A DNA stretch of 64,000 nucleotides from Actinomadura sp. KC06 (GTDB taxonomy: Bacteria; Actinomycetota; Actinomycetes; Streptosporangiales; Streptosporangiaceae). The first letter of the stretch is position 1, and each line of letters opens with the position of its first letter. The translations under genes and the position numbers were made by a program. Positions 24,357 through 33,643 of the stretch are shown in pieces. Under the pieces are notes generated by a model. The model made no database searches and was not told the DNA's origin. It was given only the letters and a program-made list of their open reading frames with translations. The stretch spans positions 62,001 to 126,000 of the forward strand of contig NZ_SMKT01000002.1 in NCBI RefSeq assembly GCF_004348735.1, given 5' to 3'.

Positions 24357-25525
24357 CGCCGCGCCCCCGCCGGACGGTCGCCGTCCAGGGTCCGCGCGAC
24401 GATCTCCTTCATGATCTCGTTCGTGCCGCCGAAGATCGTCTGGATCCTGGCGTCCAGGTACGCCCTGGCGATCGGGAACTCGCGCATGAACCCGTAGCCT
24501 CCGTGCAGTTGCAGGCAGCGGTTGACGACCGTCTGCTGCAGCTCGGTCGTCCAGTACTTGGCCTTGGCCGCGTCCTCGGCCGTCAGCTCGCCCCGGCCGT
24601 GGGCCTCGATGAGGGCGTCGACGAAGGTCTGCCCGACGTCCACCTGGACGGCGAGGTCGGCGAGGGTGAACCGGGTGTTCTGGTGCGCCATCAGCGGCTT
24701 CCCGAACGCCTCGCGCTGCTTGCAGTACTCGACCGTCCAGGAGAGGGCGGCGCGGGCGGCCGAGATCGCCGACACCGCCAGGCCCAGCCGTTCCTGGGCC
24801 AGGTTCCGCATCAGGATGGTGAAGCCCTCGCCCTCGCCGCCGAGCAGGTTCGCGGCGGGGACCCGCGCGTCGGTGAAGAACAGCTCCGCCGTGTCCTGGC
24901 TGCGCAGCCCGATCTTGTCGAGGTGGCGGCCGCGGGTGAAGCCGGGCGTCCCGTCCTCCACGACCAGGAGGCTGATCCCCTTGTGGCGCTGTGCCGGGTC
25001 GGTCCGGACGGCCAGGACGACCAGGTCGGCGTTGAGGCCGTTGGTCACGAACGTCTTGGCGCCGTTGACGACGTAGTCGTCGCCGTCCAGGCGGGCGCTC
25101 GTGGTCAGCGCGGCCAGGTCCGAGCCCGCGCCCGGCTCGGTCATGGAGATCGCGCCCATGATCTCGCCTGTCACCATCCCCGGCAGCCACCGCTGCTTCT
25201 GCGCCTCGTCGGCGAAGTGCAGCAGGTAGGGCAGGACGACGTCGTTGTGCAGCGTGATGCACATGCCCGACCCGATCACGTTCGCCCGCTGCAGCTCCTC
25301 GCCGATGACGGCGTTGAACCGGAAGTCGTCCTCGCCGAGGCCGCCGTACCCGGACGGGACCGCCATCGCCAGATATCCGGCTTCGCCGGCGGCGGTGAAC
25401 ATCTCGCGGCCGACCCGTCCCGCCTCCTCCCAGCGGTCGTGGTGCGGGAGGATCTCGGCGGCGACGAAGGACCGGAAGCTCTGCCGGAAGTCCTCGTGGA
25501 CGTCGTCGTACAGCGTTCTGCGCAT
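24353..25525 (-). CDS. Acyl-CoA dehydrogenase
   Basis: This roughly 390-residue flavoprotein starts MRRTLYDDVHEDFRQSF and contains the FAD/substrate segments MTEPGAGSDLAAL and QTVVNRCLQLHGGYGF, with the C-terminal IFGGTNEIMKEIVART. This matches full-length homotetrameric acyl-CoA dehydrogenases, which oxidise acyl-CoA to enoyl-CoA with electrons passed to ETF. The conserved start (25525) has GGAGGG just upstream. An alternative ATG at 25540 overlaps the previous stop (ATGA) and would add five residues. It probably feeds the PaaG-like enzyme encoded next. Confidence 0.9.
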   Translation of the reverse strand: MRRTLYDDVHEDFRQSFRSFVAAEILPHHDRWEEAGRVGREMFTAAGEAGYLAMAVPSGYGGLGEDDFRFNAVIGEELQRANVIGSGMCITLHNDVVLPYLLHFADEAQKQRWLPGMVTGEIMGAISMTEPGAGSDLAALTTSARLDGDDYVVNGAKTFVTNGLNADLVVLAVRTDPAQRHKGISLLVVEDGTPGFTRGRHLDKIGLRSQDTAELFFTDARVPAANLLGGEGEGFTILMRNLAQERLGLAVSAISAARAALSWTVEYCKQREAFGKPLMAHQNTRFTLADLAVQVDVGQTFVDALIEAHGRGELTAEDAAKAKYWTTELQQTVVNRCLQLHGGYGFMREFPIARAYLDARIQTIFGGTNEIMKEIVARTLDGDRPAGARR

Positions 25526-25536
25526 CGTCCCTCCGC

Positions 25537-26286
25537 TCATCGCGCGGTCCAGCCGCCGTCCACGGCGATGGTCTGGCCGGTGATGAAGCCGCCTGCGTCA
25601 CCGGCCAGGAGCAGCAGCGGGCCGTCGAACTCGTCCAGCCGACCGGGACGGCGCATGGGCGTGTTGCGCCGGAGCCACCGCATGGCCTTCTCGTCGGCGA
25701 ACATCTCCTCGGTCAGCTCGCTGGGAAACCAGCCGGGCGCGATGGCGTTGACGCGGACGCCCTCGTCCGCCAATTCCGCGCCGAGCTGCCGGGTGAGGTT
25801 GACGACCCCGCCCTTGGCCGCGCAGTAGGCCGCCTGCGTGACCGGCCACGACGCGCCCAGGCCGAAGATCGAGGCGATGTTGACGATGGAGCCGCCGCGT
25901 CCCCGCATGGCCTGCGCGGCGTGGACGCTCATCTCGAAGGTGGCGGTGAGGTCCACGTCGAGCGTCCGCCGGAACTCCTTGGCCGTCAGGTCGAACGCGG
26001 GCACCGGGTCGCCGAAGCCCGCCGCGTTGACCAGGACGTGCGGCCCGCCGAGCTCGGCCGCCCGCTCCACGACGCGGGCGCAGTCCTCGGTGACCGTGAC
26101 GTCGCACGCCTGGGCGATGATCCGGTCGTCCGCCTCGGCCAGCTCCCGCAGCCGGGACTCCCGGCGCGCCGCGGCGACGACGGTCGCGCCCGCCCCGGCC
26201 AGGACGCCGCACATGTGCCGCCCGATGCCGCTGGACGCGCCGGTGACGATCGCGACGCGTCCGTCCAGGGAGAACAGCCCGCTCAT
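25537..26286 (-). CDS. Short-chain dehydrogenase/reductase (3-hydroxyacyl-CoA dehydrogenase candidate)
   Basis: This 249-residue classical SDR has VTGASSGIGRH, the NAAG segment LVNAAGFGD, the catalytic serine in IVNIASIFG, AAYCAAKGG (Y-x-x-x-K) and the tail TGQTIAVDGGW. Between a thiolase and an acyl-CoA dehydrogenase gene, the natural role is oxidation of 3-hydroxyacyl-CoA to 3-ketoacyl-CoA ahead of thiolysis. Both ends overlap neighbours by 4 bases. Substrate specificity is inferred only from context. Confidence 0.88.
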   Translation of the reverse strand: MSGLFSLDGRVAIVTGASSGIGRHMCGVLAGAGATVVAAARRESRLRELAEADDRIIAQACDVTVTEDCARVVERAAELGGPHVLVNAAGFGDPVPAFDLTAKEFRRTLDVDLTATFEMSVHAAQAMRGRGGSIVNIASIFGLGASWPVTQAAYCAAKGGVVNLTRQLGAELADEGVRVNAIAPGWFPSELTEEMFADEKAMRWLRRNTPMRRPGRLDEFDGPLLLLAGDAGGFITGQTIAVDGGWTAR

Positions 26287-27491
26287 GACAGACGCTCGAT
26301 GATCGTCGCGTTGGCCATGCCGCCGCCCTCGCACATCGTCTGCAGCCCGTACCGGCCGCCGGTGCGCTCCAGCTCGTGCAGCAAGGTCGTCATCAGCTTG
26401 GCGCCGGACGCGCCGAGCGGGTGGCCCAGCGAGATGCCGCCGCCGTTGACGTTGAGCCTGTCCGGGTCGGCGCCGAGTTCGCGCTGCCACGCCAGGACGA
26501 CCGGCGCGAACGCCTCGTTGACCTCGAACAGGTCGATGTCGTCCACGCTCAGGCCGGTCCTGGCGAGGACGTCGCGGGTGGCGGGGATGGGCGCGGTGAG
26601 CATGTCGACCGGGTCGTCGCCCACCACCGACATGCCCCTGATCGCCGCGCGGGGCGTCAGGCCGAGGCGCTCGGCGGCGGTGTCGCTCATGACGAGGACG
26701 GCGGCGGCGCCGTCCACGATCTGCGAGGAGTTCCCGGCGGTCACCCGCCCCTCGGGGACGAACGCCGGCTTGAGCCCGCTCAGCGCCTCCGCGGAGGTGG
26801 CGCGGATGCACTCGTCCTCGGCGAGCAGCCCGCCGGGCTTGCTGACCTCGCCGGTCTCCCGGTCGCGGACCTTCCGCGCCACCGGGACGATCTCGCGGCG
26901 GAACCGCCCCTCGGCGGTGGCCGCCGCCGCCCGCTCCTGGCTGCGCAGGCCGTAGGCGTCGAGTTCCTCGCGGGTGAGCTTCCAGCGGTCCACGATCAGC
27001 TCGGCGGAGATCCCCTGCGGGACGAGCCCGGACGTCCCGTAGGAGACGCGGTCGGCGTACCGGGCCTGGACCTCGTCCCCGTAGACGGCCCTGATGTCGC
27101 CGCCGGGGGCGTTGGAGAACATCGGCACGGTGCTCATGCACTCGACGCCGGCGGCGACGACCACGTCCATGAAGCCGGACGCCACGGCCTGCGCCGCGAA
27201 GTGGACCGCCTGCTGGGACGAGCCGCACTGGCGGTCCACGGTCGTCCCCGGGACTCCGGCGGGCCAGCCCGCCGCCAGGACGGCGTTCCGCGCGATGTTG
27301 GTGCTCTGCGGACCCACCTGGGTCACGCAGCCCATGATCACGTCGTTGACGGCGGACGGGGGGATCCCGGCGCGCTCGGCGAGGGCCTTCAGCGTCTCGG
27401 CGGCCAGTTCGGCGGGATGCCACCCTGACAGCGACCCGCCCCTCTTGCCCGCGGGGGTACGGACGGCCTCCACGATGACGGGAGTCGGCAC
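26283..27491 (-). CDS. Acetyl-CoA acetyltransferase (thiolase)
   Basis: This 402-residue thiolase has the acylated cysteine in DRQCGSSQQA (C89), the histidine motif GHPLGASGA and a C-terminal MCEGGGMANA, where the second catalytic cysteine normally lies (CxGxG). It cleaves 3-ketoacyl-CoA to acetyl-CoA and a shortened acyl-CoA. GTG 27491 (VPTPVIVEAVRTP) is preceded by AAAGGA at good spacing. The ATG six bases upstream is out of frame. The gap to the previous gene is 34 bases and the SDR gene overlaps by 4. It provides the thiolytic step of the beta-oxidation-like part of the pathway. Confidence 0.92.
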   Translation of the reverse strand: MPTPVIVEAVRTPAGKRGGSLSGWHPAELAAETLKALAERAGIPPSAVNDVIMGCVTQVGPQSTNIARNAVLAAGWPAGVPGTTVDRQCGSSQQAVHFAAQAVASGFMDVVVAAGVECMSTVPMFSNAPGGDIRAVYGDEVQARYADRVSYGTSGLVPQGISAELIVDRWKLTREELDAYGLRSQERAAAATAEGRFRREIVPVARKVRDRETGEVSKPGGLLAEDECIRATSAEALSGLKPAFVPEGRVTAGNSSQIVDGAAAVLVMSDTAAERLGLTPRAAIRGMSVVGDDPVDMLTAPIPATRDVLARTGLSVDDIDLFEVNEAFAPVVLAWQRELGADPDRLNVNGGGISLGHPLGASGAKLMTTLLHELERTGGRYGLQTMCEGGGMANATIIERLS

Positions 27492-27525
27492 GGCATGTCC
27501 TTTCAGAATCGTCGTGGAACGGAGA

Positions 27526-28635
27526 TCAGCCGGCGGGGGCCCGGGTGAGCAGCGACAGGCATCCGGCCGTGACGGCGTCGTCCCGCAGCCGGGACGGCGG
27601 ACCGTCCAGCGCCGACGCCGCCCGCGCCCGCCGGAAGTACAGGTGGGCGTCGTGCTCCCAGGTGAACCCGATGCCGCCGTGCACCTGGATGAGCGCGTCG
27701 GCGGCGCCGTCGAACGCCTCGGACGCCTCGGCCTTGGCCAGCAGGACGAGCTGGTGCGCGGCCTCGCCATCACCGGAGTCGATGGCCTTGGCGGCGGCGA
27801 GGACCAGCGCACGTGCCCCCGCCACCGCGATCGCGACCCGCGCGCAGCGGTGCTGGATCGCCTGGTAACCGCCGATGACCTGGCCGAACTGCGTCCGGAT
27901 CTTCGCGTAGTCCACCGTCTGGGCCAGGCAGCCCTGCGCGCCGCCGACCTGCTCGGCGGCCAGCAGGAGGCGGGCGGCGTCCCGCGTCCGGTCGTGCGCG
28001 CCGGTGTCGCCGGGCGCCGCCGGCACGGCCCGCAGCTCAAGATCGGCCAGGGTGGCGGTCAGGTCGGTCGCCTGGACGGGCCGCCGAGCGACCTCACCGC
28101 TGTCCCCGTCCAGCCGGACCAGGACGGGGACGGTCCCTTCAGCCGAGTCGGCCAGAGTGAGCAGCACGTCCGCCGACATGCCGTGGGTGACGGCGCGCAC
28201 GGTTCCGGAGATGCGGCCATCGGCGGAGAGCACCACCCCCGGACGCCGGTCGGCGAACGACTGCGGCATGCCGACGATCTTGGTGCCGTCCAGCAGATCT
28301 TCGACGCCGTCAGGCGCGCCCAGGAGGCTCAGCGTCCAGGCGGCGAGGACGGACGCCCGCACCGGCCCGGGGTAGAGGCACGCGCCCGCCTCTTCGAGCG
28401 CCGCGGTCAGATGGACGAGCCCGAGCCCCAGACCGCCCGCCGCCTCCGGACCGGCCATCGCGACCAGGCCGACCTCGCCCGCGAGTGCACGCCAGCGTTC
28501 GCGGTCGAAACCGTCCTGGCCGAAGGCGCCGGGGTCGTCGCGCAGCGCCCGCGCCTCGTCCAGCACGGAGGCGTCGGCGAAGTACGCGCGCAGCGCGGAC
28601 CGCACCTCCTCCGGGCTCAGCAGTTCCTCGCTCAC
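27526..28635 (-). CDS. Acyl-CoA dehydrogenase-like protein (probable partner subunit)
   Basis: This 369-residue protein of the acyl-CoA dehydrogenase fold has VGLVAMAGPEAAGGLGLG near the N-terminus and ALIQVHGGIGFTWEHDAHLY near the C-terminus. It lacks the usual C-terminal E/GGT-x-EI motif seen in the operon's other two dehydrogenases. Shortened members of this kind often form alpha2-beta2 heterotetramers with a neighbouring dehydrogenase, as in actinobacterial steroid side-chain degradation. A partner could be the gene at 30939-32165. GTG 28635 overlaps the upstream hydrolase stop (GTGA), implying coupling. Confidence 0.85.
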   Translation of the reverse strand: MSEELLSPEEVRSALRAYFADASVLDEARALRDDPGAFGQDGFDRERWRALAGEVGLVAMAGPEAAGGLGLGLVHLTAALEEAGACLYPGPVRASVLAAWTLSLLGAPDGVEDLLDGTKIVGMPQSFADRRPGVVLSADGRISGTVRAVTHGMSADVLLTLADSAEGTVPVLVRLDGDSGEVARRPVQATDLTATLADLELRAVPAAPGDTGAHDRTRDAARLLLAAEQVGGAQGCLAQTVDYAKIRTQFGQVIGGYQAIQHRCARVAIAVAGARALVLAAAKAIDSGDGEAAHQLVLLAKAEASEAFDGAADALIQVHGGIGFTWEHDAHLYFRRARAASALDGPPSRLRDDAVTAGCLSLLTRAPAG

Positions 28636-29837
28636 TTCGCGCCCGCCCAGCCCCGCTCGTCCAGCCACGCGCTGATCGTGTCGACGGCCTCCGCCAGGTG
28701 CGGGCGCTGGCTCCGGCCCGAGTAGTAGTGGTTGGCGCCTTGGACGGTGTGCAGCGTCTTGTCCTTGTGCCCGACCGCCTCGTAGAGCCGCTGCGTGTGG
28801 CTGGGGGTGCAGGCGTCGTCGGCGGAGTTCCCGATGACGAGCGTGGGGACCTCCAGGTCGGCGGCGCAGCGCAGGCCGTCGGCGTTCGCGTCGTCGTAGC
28901 TCCACTGCGACAGCCAGCTCCGCAGGGTGGAGAAGCGCGCCAGCCCCACCGGCCCCATGTTCACGACCTTGGGATCGCCCAGGTAGCACCAGCCGGGTCG
29001 CCGGTCGTTGGGGTCGACGGCGGGGTCCAGCCAGCGCGGGTCGGCCATCGTGCCGTGGGTGACGAAACCCCGTTCCTCCAGTGGCCGCCCGCTGCTCCGC
29101 AGGTCCTCCAGCGTCTCCTTGACCCGCGCCGTGATCCGCCGGTTGCGGTCGATCTGCGCCTGCCGGTACCGGGCCAGGAACTCCTCGGTGTACGGCGGCC
29201 GGTTCGGGTTCTCCGGGTTGTAGAGGTCGAGCTCGGGGTCGCGCTTCTCGGGGTCGTGCTCGTCCAGGATGGACGCGTCCATCCATTCGGTGAGCGTGCC
29301 GTGCCTGCTGATGTGCGCGGCGAGCAGCATCAGGCCGTCCGCGGGCTGGAGTCCGAGCTTGGTCAGGTCGGGCGCCTCGCCGGCGGGGGTGGCGGTGACG
29401 GTCGGCGACTGCGCCTGCTGCTGGTAGTACAGCGACAGCGAGCCGCCGCCGCTCCAGCCGCCCAGGATCACGTTGCGGTAGCCGAGCCGCTCGCGGGCGT
29501 CCCGGACGCAGGCCCCCAGGTCCTGGACGACCTTCTCCATGATCAGCGCGCTGTCCACGCCGCGGTACCGGCTGTTGCAGTAGATGACGTGGTGCCCGGC
29601 CCGGGGCAGCGCGTTCGACATCGGCAGGTAGGCGCCCCCGCCGATCGGGTGCATGAAGACGATCACCGTGTCGGACGGGACGCCGCGCGGCCTGAGCAGG
29701 TAGCTCTCCAGCACCACGTCCTCGACCACGCCGCCGTAGGTGTCGCGGTAGGCGGAGTCGTCCTTGAAGATCACCAGGTACGGGACGCGGTCGTACTCGT
29801 AGCGGTCAGCACTGACGGCGCGGTCGGTGGCGGTCAT
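28632..29837 (-). CDS. Alpha/beta hydrolase
   Basis: This 401-residue cytoplasmic alpha/beta hydrolase has an oxyanion-region VIVFMHPIGGGAYLP, nucleophile elbow LGGWSGGGSLSLYY (G-W-S-G-G), acid residue region VIGNSADDACTPS and catalytic histidine in VQGANHYYSG. It sits between a ring-cleaving-type dioxygenase gene and an acyl-CoA dehydrogenase gene, overlapping both by 4 bases. The most economical role is hydrolysis of a ring-cleavage product or of an ester/lactone substrate. ATG 29837 is preceded by GGGGAGG. It is longer than typical C-C hydrolases (about 280), with an inserted cap around 165-290. Confidence 0.85.
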   Translation of the reverse strand: MTATDRAVSADRYEYDRVPYLVIFKDDSAYRDTYGGVVEDVVLESYLLRPRGVPSDTVIVFMHPIGGGAYLPMSNALPRAGHHVIYCNSRYRGVDSALIMEKVVQDLGACVRDARERLGYRNVILGGWSGGGSLSLYYQQQAQSPTVTATPAGEAPDLTKLGLQPADGLMLLAAHISRHGTLTEWMDASILDEHDPEKRDPELDLYNPENPNRPPYTEEFLARYRQAQIDRNRRITARVKETLEDLRSSGRPLEERGFVTHGTMADPRWLDPAVDPNDRRPGWCYLGDPKVVNMGPVGLARFSTLRSWLSQWSYDDANADGLRCAADLEVPTLVIGNSADDACTPSHTQRLYEAVGHKDKTLHTVQGANHYYSGRSQRPHLAEAVDTISAWLDERGWAGAK

Positions 29838-30928
29838 GCGCCCTCCCCGAGGGCCGCGTCCAGCAGCGCCGGGCTCGGGGTGAGGCGGCGGCGCGTGTCG
29901 ATCGCGATGACCTTCCACTCCACACGCTGGTCCACGTCGAACCGGCGCCGCGAACGCTCCCGCGCGCGTTCCGGAATGCCGTGGTGGATGCCCTGCGGGA
30001 CGACGGAGAGCAGCCCCTCGGGCATGTCCACGCCGAACACGTTCCCGCCGTGGTAGAACGCGACCTCGTCGTAGTCGACGTTGCGGTGGTACCAGGGGAT
30101 GCGCTCCACGCCCGGGACCATCTCGGCCGGACGGGGCAGGAAGTTCATCACGTACACGCCGGTGGCCTGCATGAACAGGTGCACCGTCGGCGGCAGGTGG
30201 ACGCTCTCCGACGTGATCACGTCGTAGTCGTCGATGTTGAACGTGAAGGCGACGTTGTCGCCCCGCCAGCCCTCGGCGTCCAGCGGGTGGTGCGGGGTGA
30301 ACAGCGACGTCCGGCCGCCGAGGTGGCGGAGGCGGATCTCGTACTCGTCCTGCCGCGGCTCCTCGAACACCTCGGGCTCGGGCACCGTGATCAGCGCGGG
30401 GTCGTAGGGGAAGTACCGGCCGATCGCGCCCGCCTCGGGCACCCGGAACTCCTCCCGCGCCTCCACGATGAGCAGGTGCGACTCGCCGTCCGGGACCTGC
30501 CGGTACGTCGTCGCCTTCGGCAGGTAGACGTAGTCGCCCGGACGGTAGGCCAGCCGTCCGAACTCGGTCTCGAAGTGCCCGGTGCCCTTATGGACGAAGT
30601 AGAGCTCGTCACCGTCGACGTTGCGCTCGTAGCACGGCGCGGCCTGCCCGCGGCGGCTGAGCAGGATGCGGCAGTCGTCGTTGCTGAGCAGCGGCAGCGG
30701 CTCGCCCGCCGGGTCGTGCAGGTCCGTCGGTTCGAGCGTGCCGGTCAGGACGTCCAGCGGCCGCAGGTCGCCCTCGACGCGGTATTTGGACGGGTCGTTG
30801 CGGCGGTAGAAGAAGGTGGTGCGGCCGGTGAACCCGGACCGGCCCATCTCGTCTTCCTTCAGCCCGTCCAGGTCGCGGTGGACCTGCCGTGGTGTGTTTC
30901 CCTTGCGCAGTTGGATGAAGGATTCCAT
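29834..30928 (-). CDS. Homogentisate 1,2-dioxygenase-like cupin
   Basis: This 364-residue bicupin is related to homogentisate 1,2-dioxygenase but shorter than the usual 430-445 residues. The first cupin holds CYERNVDGDELYFVHKGTG. The second supplies the likely Fe(II) ligands H281 in IPWYHRNVDYDE, E288, and H315/H316 in VPQGIHHGIP. HGD opens the ring of a para-diol with O2. One extra residue separates the His and Glu compared with canonical HGD, so the substrate probably differs. It lies 10 bases after the acyl-CoA dehydrogenase gene and overlaps the hydrolase gene. This is the likely ring-opening step of the operon. Confidence 0.82.
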   Translation of the reverse strand: MESFIQLRKGNTPRQVHRDLDGLKEDEMGRSGFTGRTTFFYRRNDPSKYRVEGDLRPLDVLTGTLEPTDLHDPAGEPLPLLSNDDCRILLSRRGQAAPCYERNVDGDELYFVHKGTGHFETEFGRLAYRPGDYVYLPKATTYRQVPDGESHLLIVEAREEFRVPEAGAIGRYFPYDPALITVPEPEVFEEPRQDEYEIRLRHLGGRTSLFTPHHPLDAEGWRGDNVAFTFNIDDYDVITSESVHLPPTVHLFMQATGVYVMNFLPRPAEMVPGVERIPWYHRNVDYDEVAFYHGGNVFGVDMPEGLLSVVPQGIHHGIPERARERSRRRFDVDQRVEWKVIAIDTRRRLTPSPALLDAALGEGA

Positions 30929-30938
30929 CGTGCAGTCC

Positions 30939-32165
30939 TTAGTTGAGCGGCTTGGGCGGCCGGGGAAGGCCGAGCCCGCGCTGGGCGATGATGTTGAGCT
31001 GGATCTCGTCGGTGCCGCCGGCGATGTGCATGGCCGGGGCCCCGAGGACGAACTCCGACCAGGCGTAGGCGTCCGGCTCGCCGCCGTCGGCGAAGGCGCG
31101 CTCGCCGAGGACCTCGCCCGCCAGCGCCGCGATCTCGTCCACGGCCCGGGTCATGAGCATCTTCAGGACGGACCCGGACACCGGCGCCGTCCGGTGGCCC
31201 CAGGATGTTTCGGGGAGCGCGGCGGCGGCGCGCATCGCGGTGACCGCGGCGACCGTCCGGGCGATCCGCTGCCGGTGGACGGGATCGCCGGCCGCGCCGA
31301 GCCGCTCGACCAGCGCCGCCAGCCGCTCCAGCACGTACGGGCTGACCGGGCCGTCGCCGCCGATCATGGTCTCGCGCTCGCTGCCGAGGCTGGTCCCGGC
31401 GACCCGCCAGCCGTCGCCGACGCCGCCGATGCGGTGGGAGTCGGGGACGCGCACGCCGTCCAGGAACACCTCGTTGAACGCGGACCCGCCGGTCATCTGC
31501 CTGATCGGGCGGACGGTGACGCCCGGAGCGTGCATGTCCACCAGGAACACCGTCAGCCCGCCGTGCTTGGGCGCCGACGGGTCGGTGCGGACGAGCGCCT
31601 CGCCCACGTCCGCGAGGTGGCCCATCGACGTCCACACCTTCTGGCCGGTGAGGATCCAGTCGTCGCCGTCCCGGACGGCCCGGGTCGCGACGCCCGCGAG
31701 GTCCGACCCGGCGCCCGGCTCGGAGAACAGCTGGCAGCCGATGATGTCGGCGCGGTAGAGCGCGGTCAGCATCCGCCGCCGCAGCTCCGCCGTGCCGTGC
31801 GCGTCGATCGCGGGCGCGACGATGTGCAGCCCGACGAACAGCATCTCCCGGGACGGGAAGCCCAGGTCGGACAGGAGGCGCTCGACGATCTGGTCGTGCT
31901 CGCGGGTCAGCCCGCGTCCGCCGCAGTCGGCGGGGCCGCTCGGCCAGGCCAGCCCGGCGTCGAACAGCCGCGCCTGAAGCTCCCTGGCCTGCTTGACCTG
32001 GAGTTCGTGCCCTTCGCCCAGCTCCTCCACGGCGGCGATCCGGTCGGACGCGCGGCGGCCCCCGCTGAGCCCGGCGTCGACGAACTCGTCGGCGATCGAC
32101 CGCAGGAACCGCTCGGCCTCGTCCTGGAAGGCGTCCAAGCTGAGGGAGTCGTTGTCGCTCGGCAC
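30939..32165 (-). CDS. Acyl-CoA dehydrogenase
   Basis: This 408-residue acyl-CoA dehydrogenase has FSEPGAGSDLAG (substrate/FAD loop), GQKVWTSMGHLADVG and the C-terminal HIAGGTDEIQLNIIAQRGLG. It is probably the active, FAD-binding partner for the shortened dehydrogenase encoded at 27526-28635. GTG 32165 has GGAGGA 8 bases upstream and lies only 4 bases after the hydroxylase stop. Electron transfer would go through ETF encoded elsewhere. Confidence 0.9.
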   Translation of the reverse strand: MPSDNDSLSLDAFQDEAERFLRSIADEFVDAGLSGGRRASDRIAAVEELGEGHELQVKQARELQARLFDAGLAWPSGPADCGGRGLTREHDQIVERLLSDLGFPSREMLFVGLHIVAPAIDAHGTAELRRRMLTALYRADIIGCQLFSEPGAGSDLAGVATRAVRDGDDWILTGQKVWTSMGHLADVGEALVRTDPSAPKHGGLTVFLVDMHAPGVTVRPIRQMTGGSAFNEVFLDGVRVPDSHRIGGVGDGWRVAGTSLGSERETMIGGDGPVSPYVLERLAALVERLGAAGDPVHRQRIARTVAAVTAMRAAAALPETSWGHRTAPVSGSVLKMLMTRAVDEIAALAGEVLGERAFADGGEPDAYAWSEFVLGAPAMHIAGGTDEIQLNIIAQRGLGLPRPPKPLN

Positions 32166-32169
32166 CGGA

Positions 32170-33552
32170 TCAGTCCTCCGCGAGCCCGGCGAGCTTGAGC
32201 GCCAGGGCCTTCGCGTCGTCCATCGGGTAGTGCTTGCGGGCCACCAGGCGCTGCGCGTAGAGCCCGCCGCCGGACTGCAGCATGGTGACCAGCTGCCAGC
32301 CGCCGTAGGCGTCGGCGGTGAAGTCGCGGATCGCGTGGAACAGCCGGGTGCGGTACTCGCCGTCGATGCCGTCCTTCGTCCGCATGTACTTGCGGATGAA
32401 CGGGCCGACCTCGGCGTGCTCCAGATCGCTGACGGACGGCGCGGTGACGATCGCCCCGCCGCCGATGTCGTGCAGGTGGCGGATCATCGTGCTGAACTCG
32501 GCGGCGCCGTAGTGCTTGGCGGCGTTGGTGTACAGCTCGCTGGGGAAGTACCAGCCCTCCGGGCTGGCCTCGGCGTTGGCGATGGCCGCCTCCAGGGAGC
32601 CGCGCACCAGCGTGGCGTAGATGACCATCTCGGCGATCTTCTCGCGGATGTGCGAGACGCGCTCGGTGCCGTTGGCCTCGGCGATGAGCTGCGCCAGCCC
32701 GACCAGGGTGTCGCCGTACTCGGCCAGGTGCGCGGTCCCGCCGAGCCGCTCCCACAGCCCCAGGGAGTGCGCGAACGTCGCGGAGTGCTCGATCTCGCCC
32801 GCCAGGAACACCCGCTCGTTGGGGACGAAGACGTCGTCCAGGAGGACGAAGCCCTCCGGCATGTTGTGCTTGGAGCTGACCGGGAAGTCGGCCTCCCGCT
32901 CGCGCGGCGCGTAGCTGGTGTTGACGATCGTCACGCCCGGTGCGTTCACCGGGATGGCGCACGCGACCGCCCAGTCCTCCTCGCCCGGCTTCATGTTCTT
33001 GGTCGGCATGACCACCAGCTCGTGGCTCACCGCCGCCGACGAGATGTGCAGCTTCGCGCCCCGGACGACGATGCCGTCCGGGCGGCGCTCGACGATGCGG
33101 GTGTAGACGTCGGGGTCGTCCTGCGCGCTCGGGGGGCGCTTGCGGTCGCCCTTGGCGTCGGTGATCGCCTGCACGCAGCGCAGGTCGTTGTCGCGGCAGT
33201 GCGCGAAGTAGTCCTCGATCCGCCGCGCGTACTCCTGGTTCGCCGGACGGATCCGCGCCGCCGCGGTGAGCAGCGCGAGCAGCCCCTGGGACGTGGTGAC
33301 GGTGACCATGTCCCAGCCCAGCAGCAGTTCCAGGATGTCCTTCAGCTCCGCCGGGCTGTGCGGGATCTTGAAGTACGGGCCGCTGGCGTCGTCCCCGGGG
33401 CGGTGATGCCGGTCGTATCCCGCACCCACCAGCTTCAGCGCGGTGGCGAACTGCGGGTGGGTGGTCAGGTCTTTGATGTCCTCGCCCTCGGCGACGATCC
33501 GTCTGCCGTCGTCGAGTGAGGCGAGGTACTCCTCCCCGGTCATCATCGCCAT
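32170..33552 (-). CDS. 4-hydroxyphenylacetate 3-monooxygenase (HpaB) family
   Basis: This 460-residue protein of the HpaB family comprises FADH2-using aromatic hydroxylases and a few dehydratases. The conserved N-terminal GEEYLASLDDGR and the flavin-binding middle (GIVVRGAKLHISSAAVSHEL, MPTKNMKPGEEDWAVACA) are clear, as is the C-terminal helical domain. It should ortho-hydroxylate a phenolic substrate using reduced flavin. No flavin reductase gene is visible nearby. It is the first gene of the nine-gene operon, and its promoter contains the shared TetR-type operator. A dehydratase role (4-hydroxybutyryl-CoA dehydratase is a relative) is less likely given the dioxygenase gene downstream. Confidence 0.85.
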   Translation of the reverse strand: MAMMTGEEYLASLDDGRRIVAEGEDIKDLTTHPQFATALKLVGAGYDRHHRPGDDASGPYFKIPHSPAELKDILELLLGWDMVTVTTSQGLLALLTAAARIRPANQEYARRIEDYFAHCRDNDLRCVQAITDAKGDRKRPPSAQDDPDVYTRIVERRPDGIVVRGAKLHISSAAVSHELVVMPTKNMKPGEEDWAVACAIPVNAPGVTIVNTSYAPREREADFPVSSKHNMPEGFVLLDDVFVPNERVFLAGEIEHSATFAHSLGLWERLGGTAHLAEYGDTLVGLAQLIAEANGTERVSHIREKIAEMVIYATLVRGSLEAAIANAEASPEGWYFPSELYTNAAKHYGAAEFSTMIRHLHDIGGGAIVTAPSVSDLEHAEVGPFIRKYMRTKDGIDGEYRTRLFHAIRDFTADAYGGWQLVTMLQSGGGLYAQRLVARKHYPMDDAKALALKLAGLAED

Positions 33553-33614
33553 GGGTGCGTCCCTTCGATCGGCCGTTCGGTCGTGCGGCGGGGGAACGCC
33601 GCGTGCTGAGAATA

Positions 33615-33643
33615 ATACTGATGCTAAATTCAGTTTTAGTCAA
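33615..33643 (-). promoter_or_regulatory. Promoter with shared TetR-type operator (site A)
   Basis: Reading toward the hydroxylase operon, -35 TTGACT (33638-33643) and -10 CAGTAT (33615-33620) are separated by exactly 17 bases. The spacer contains the AT-rich shared motif, read on the plus strand as TGATGCTAAATTCAGTTTTA (from 33619), with inverted CTAAA/TTTAG arms. A TetR gene starts at 33743 on the other side. Confidence 0.65.
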
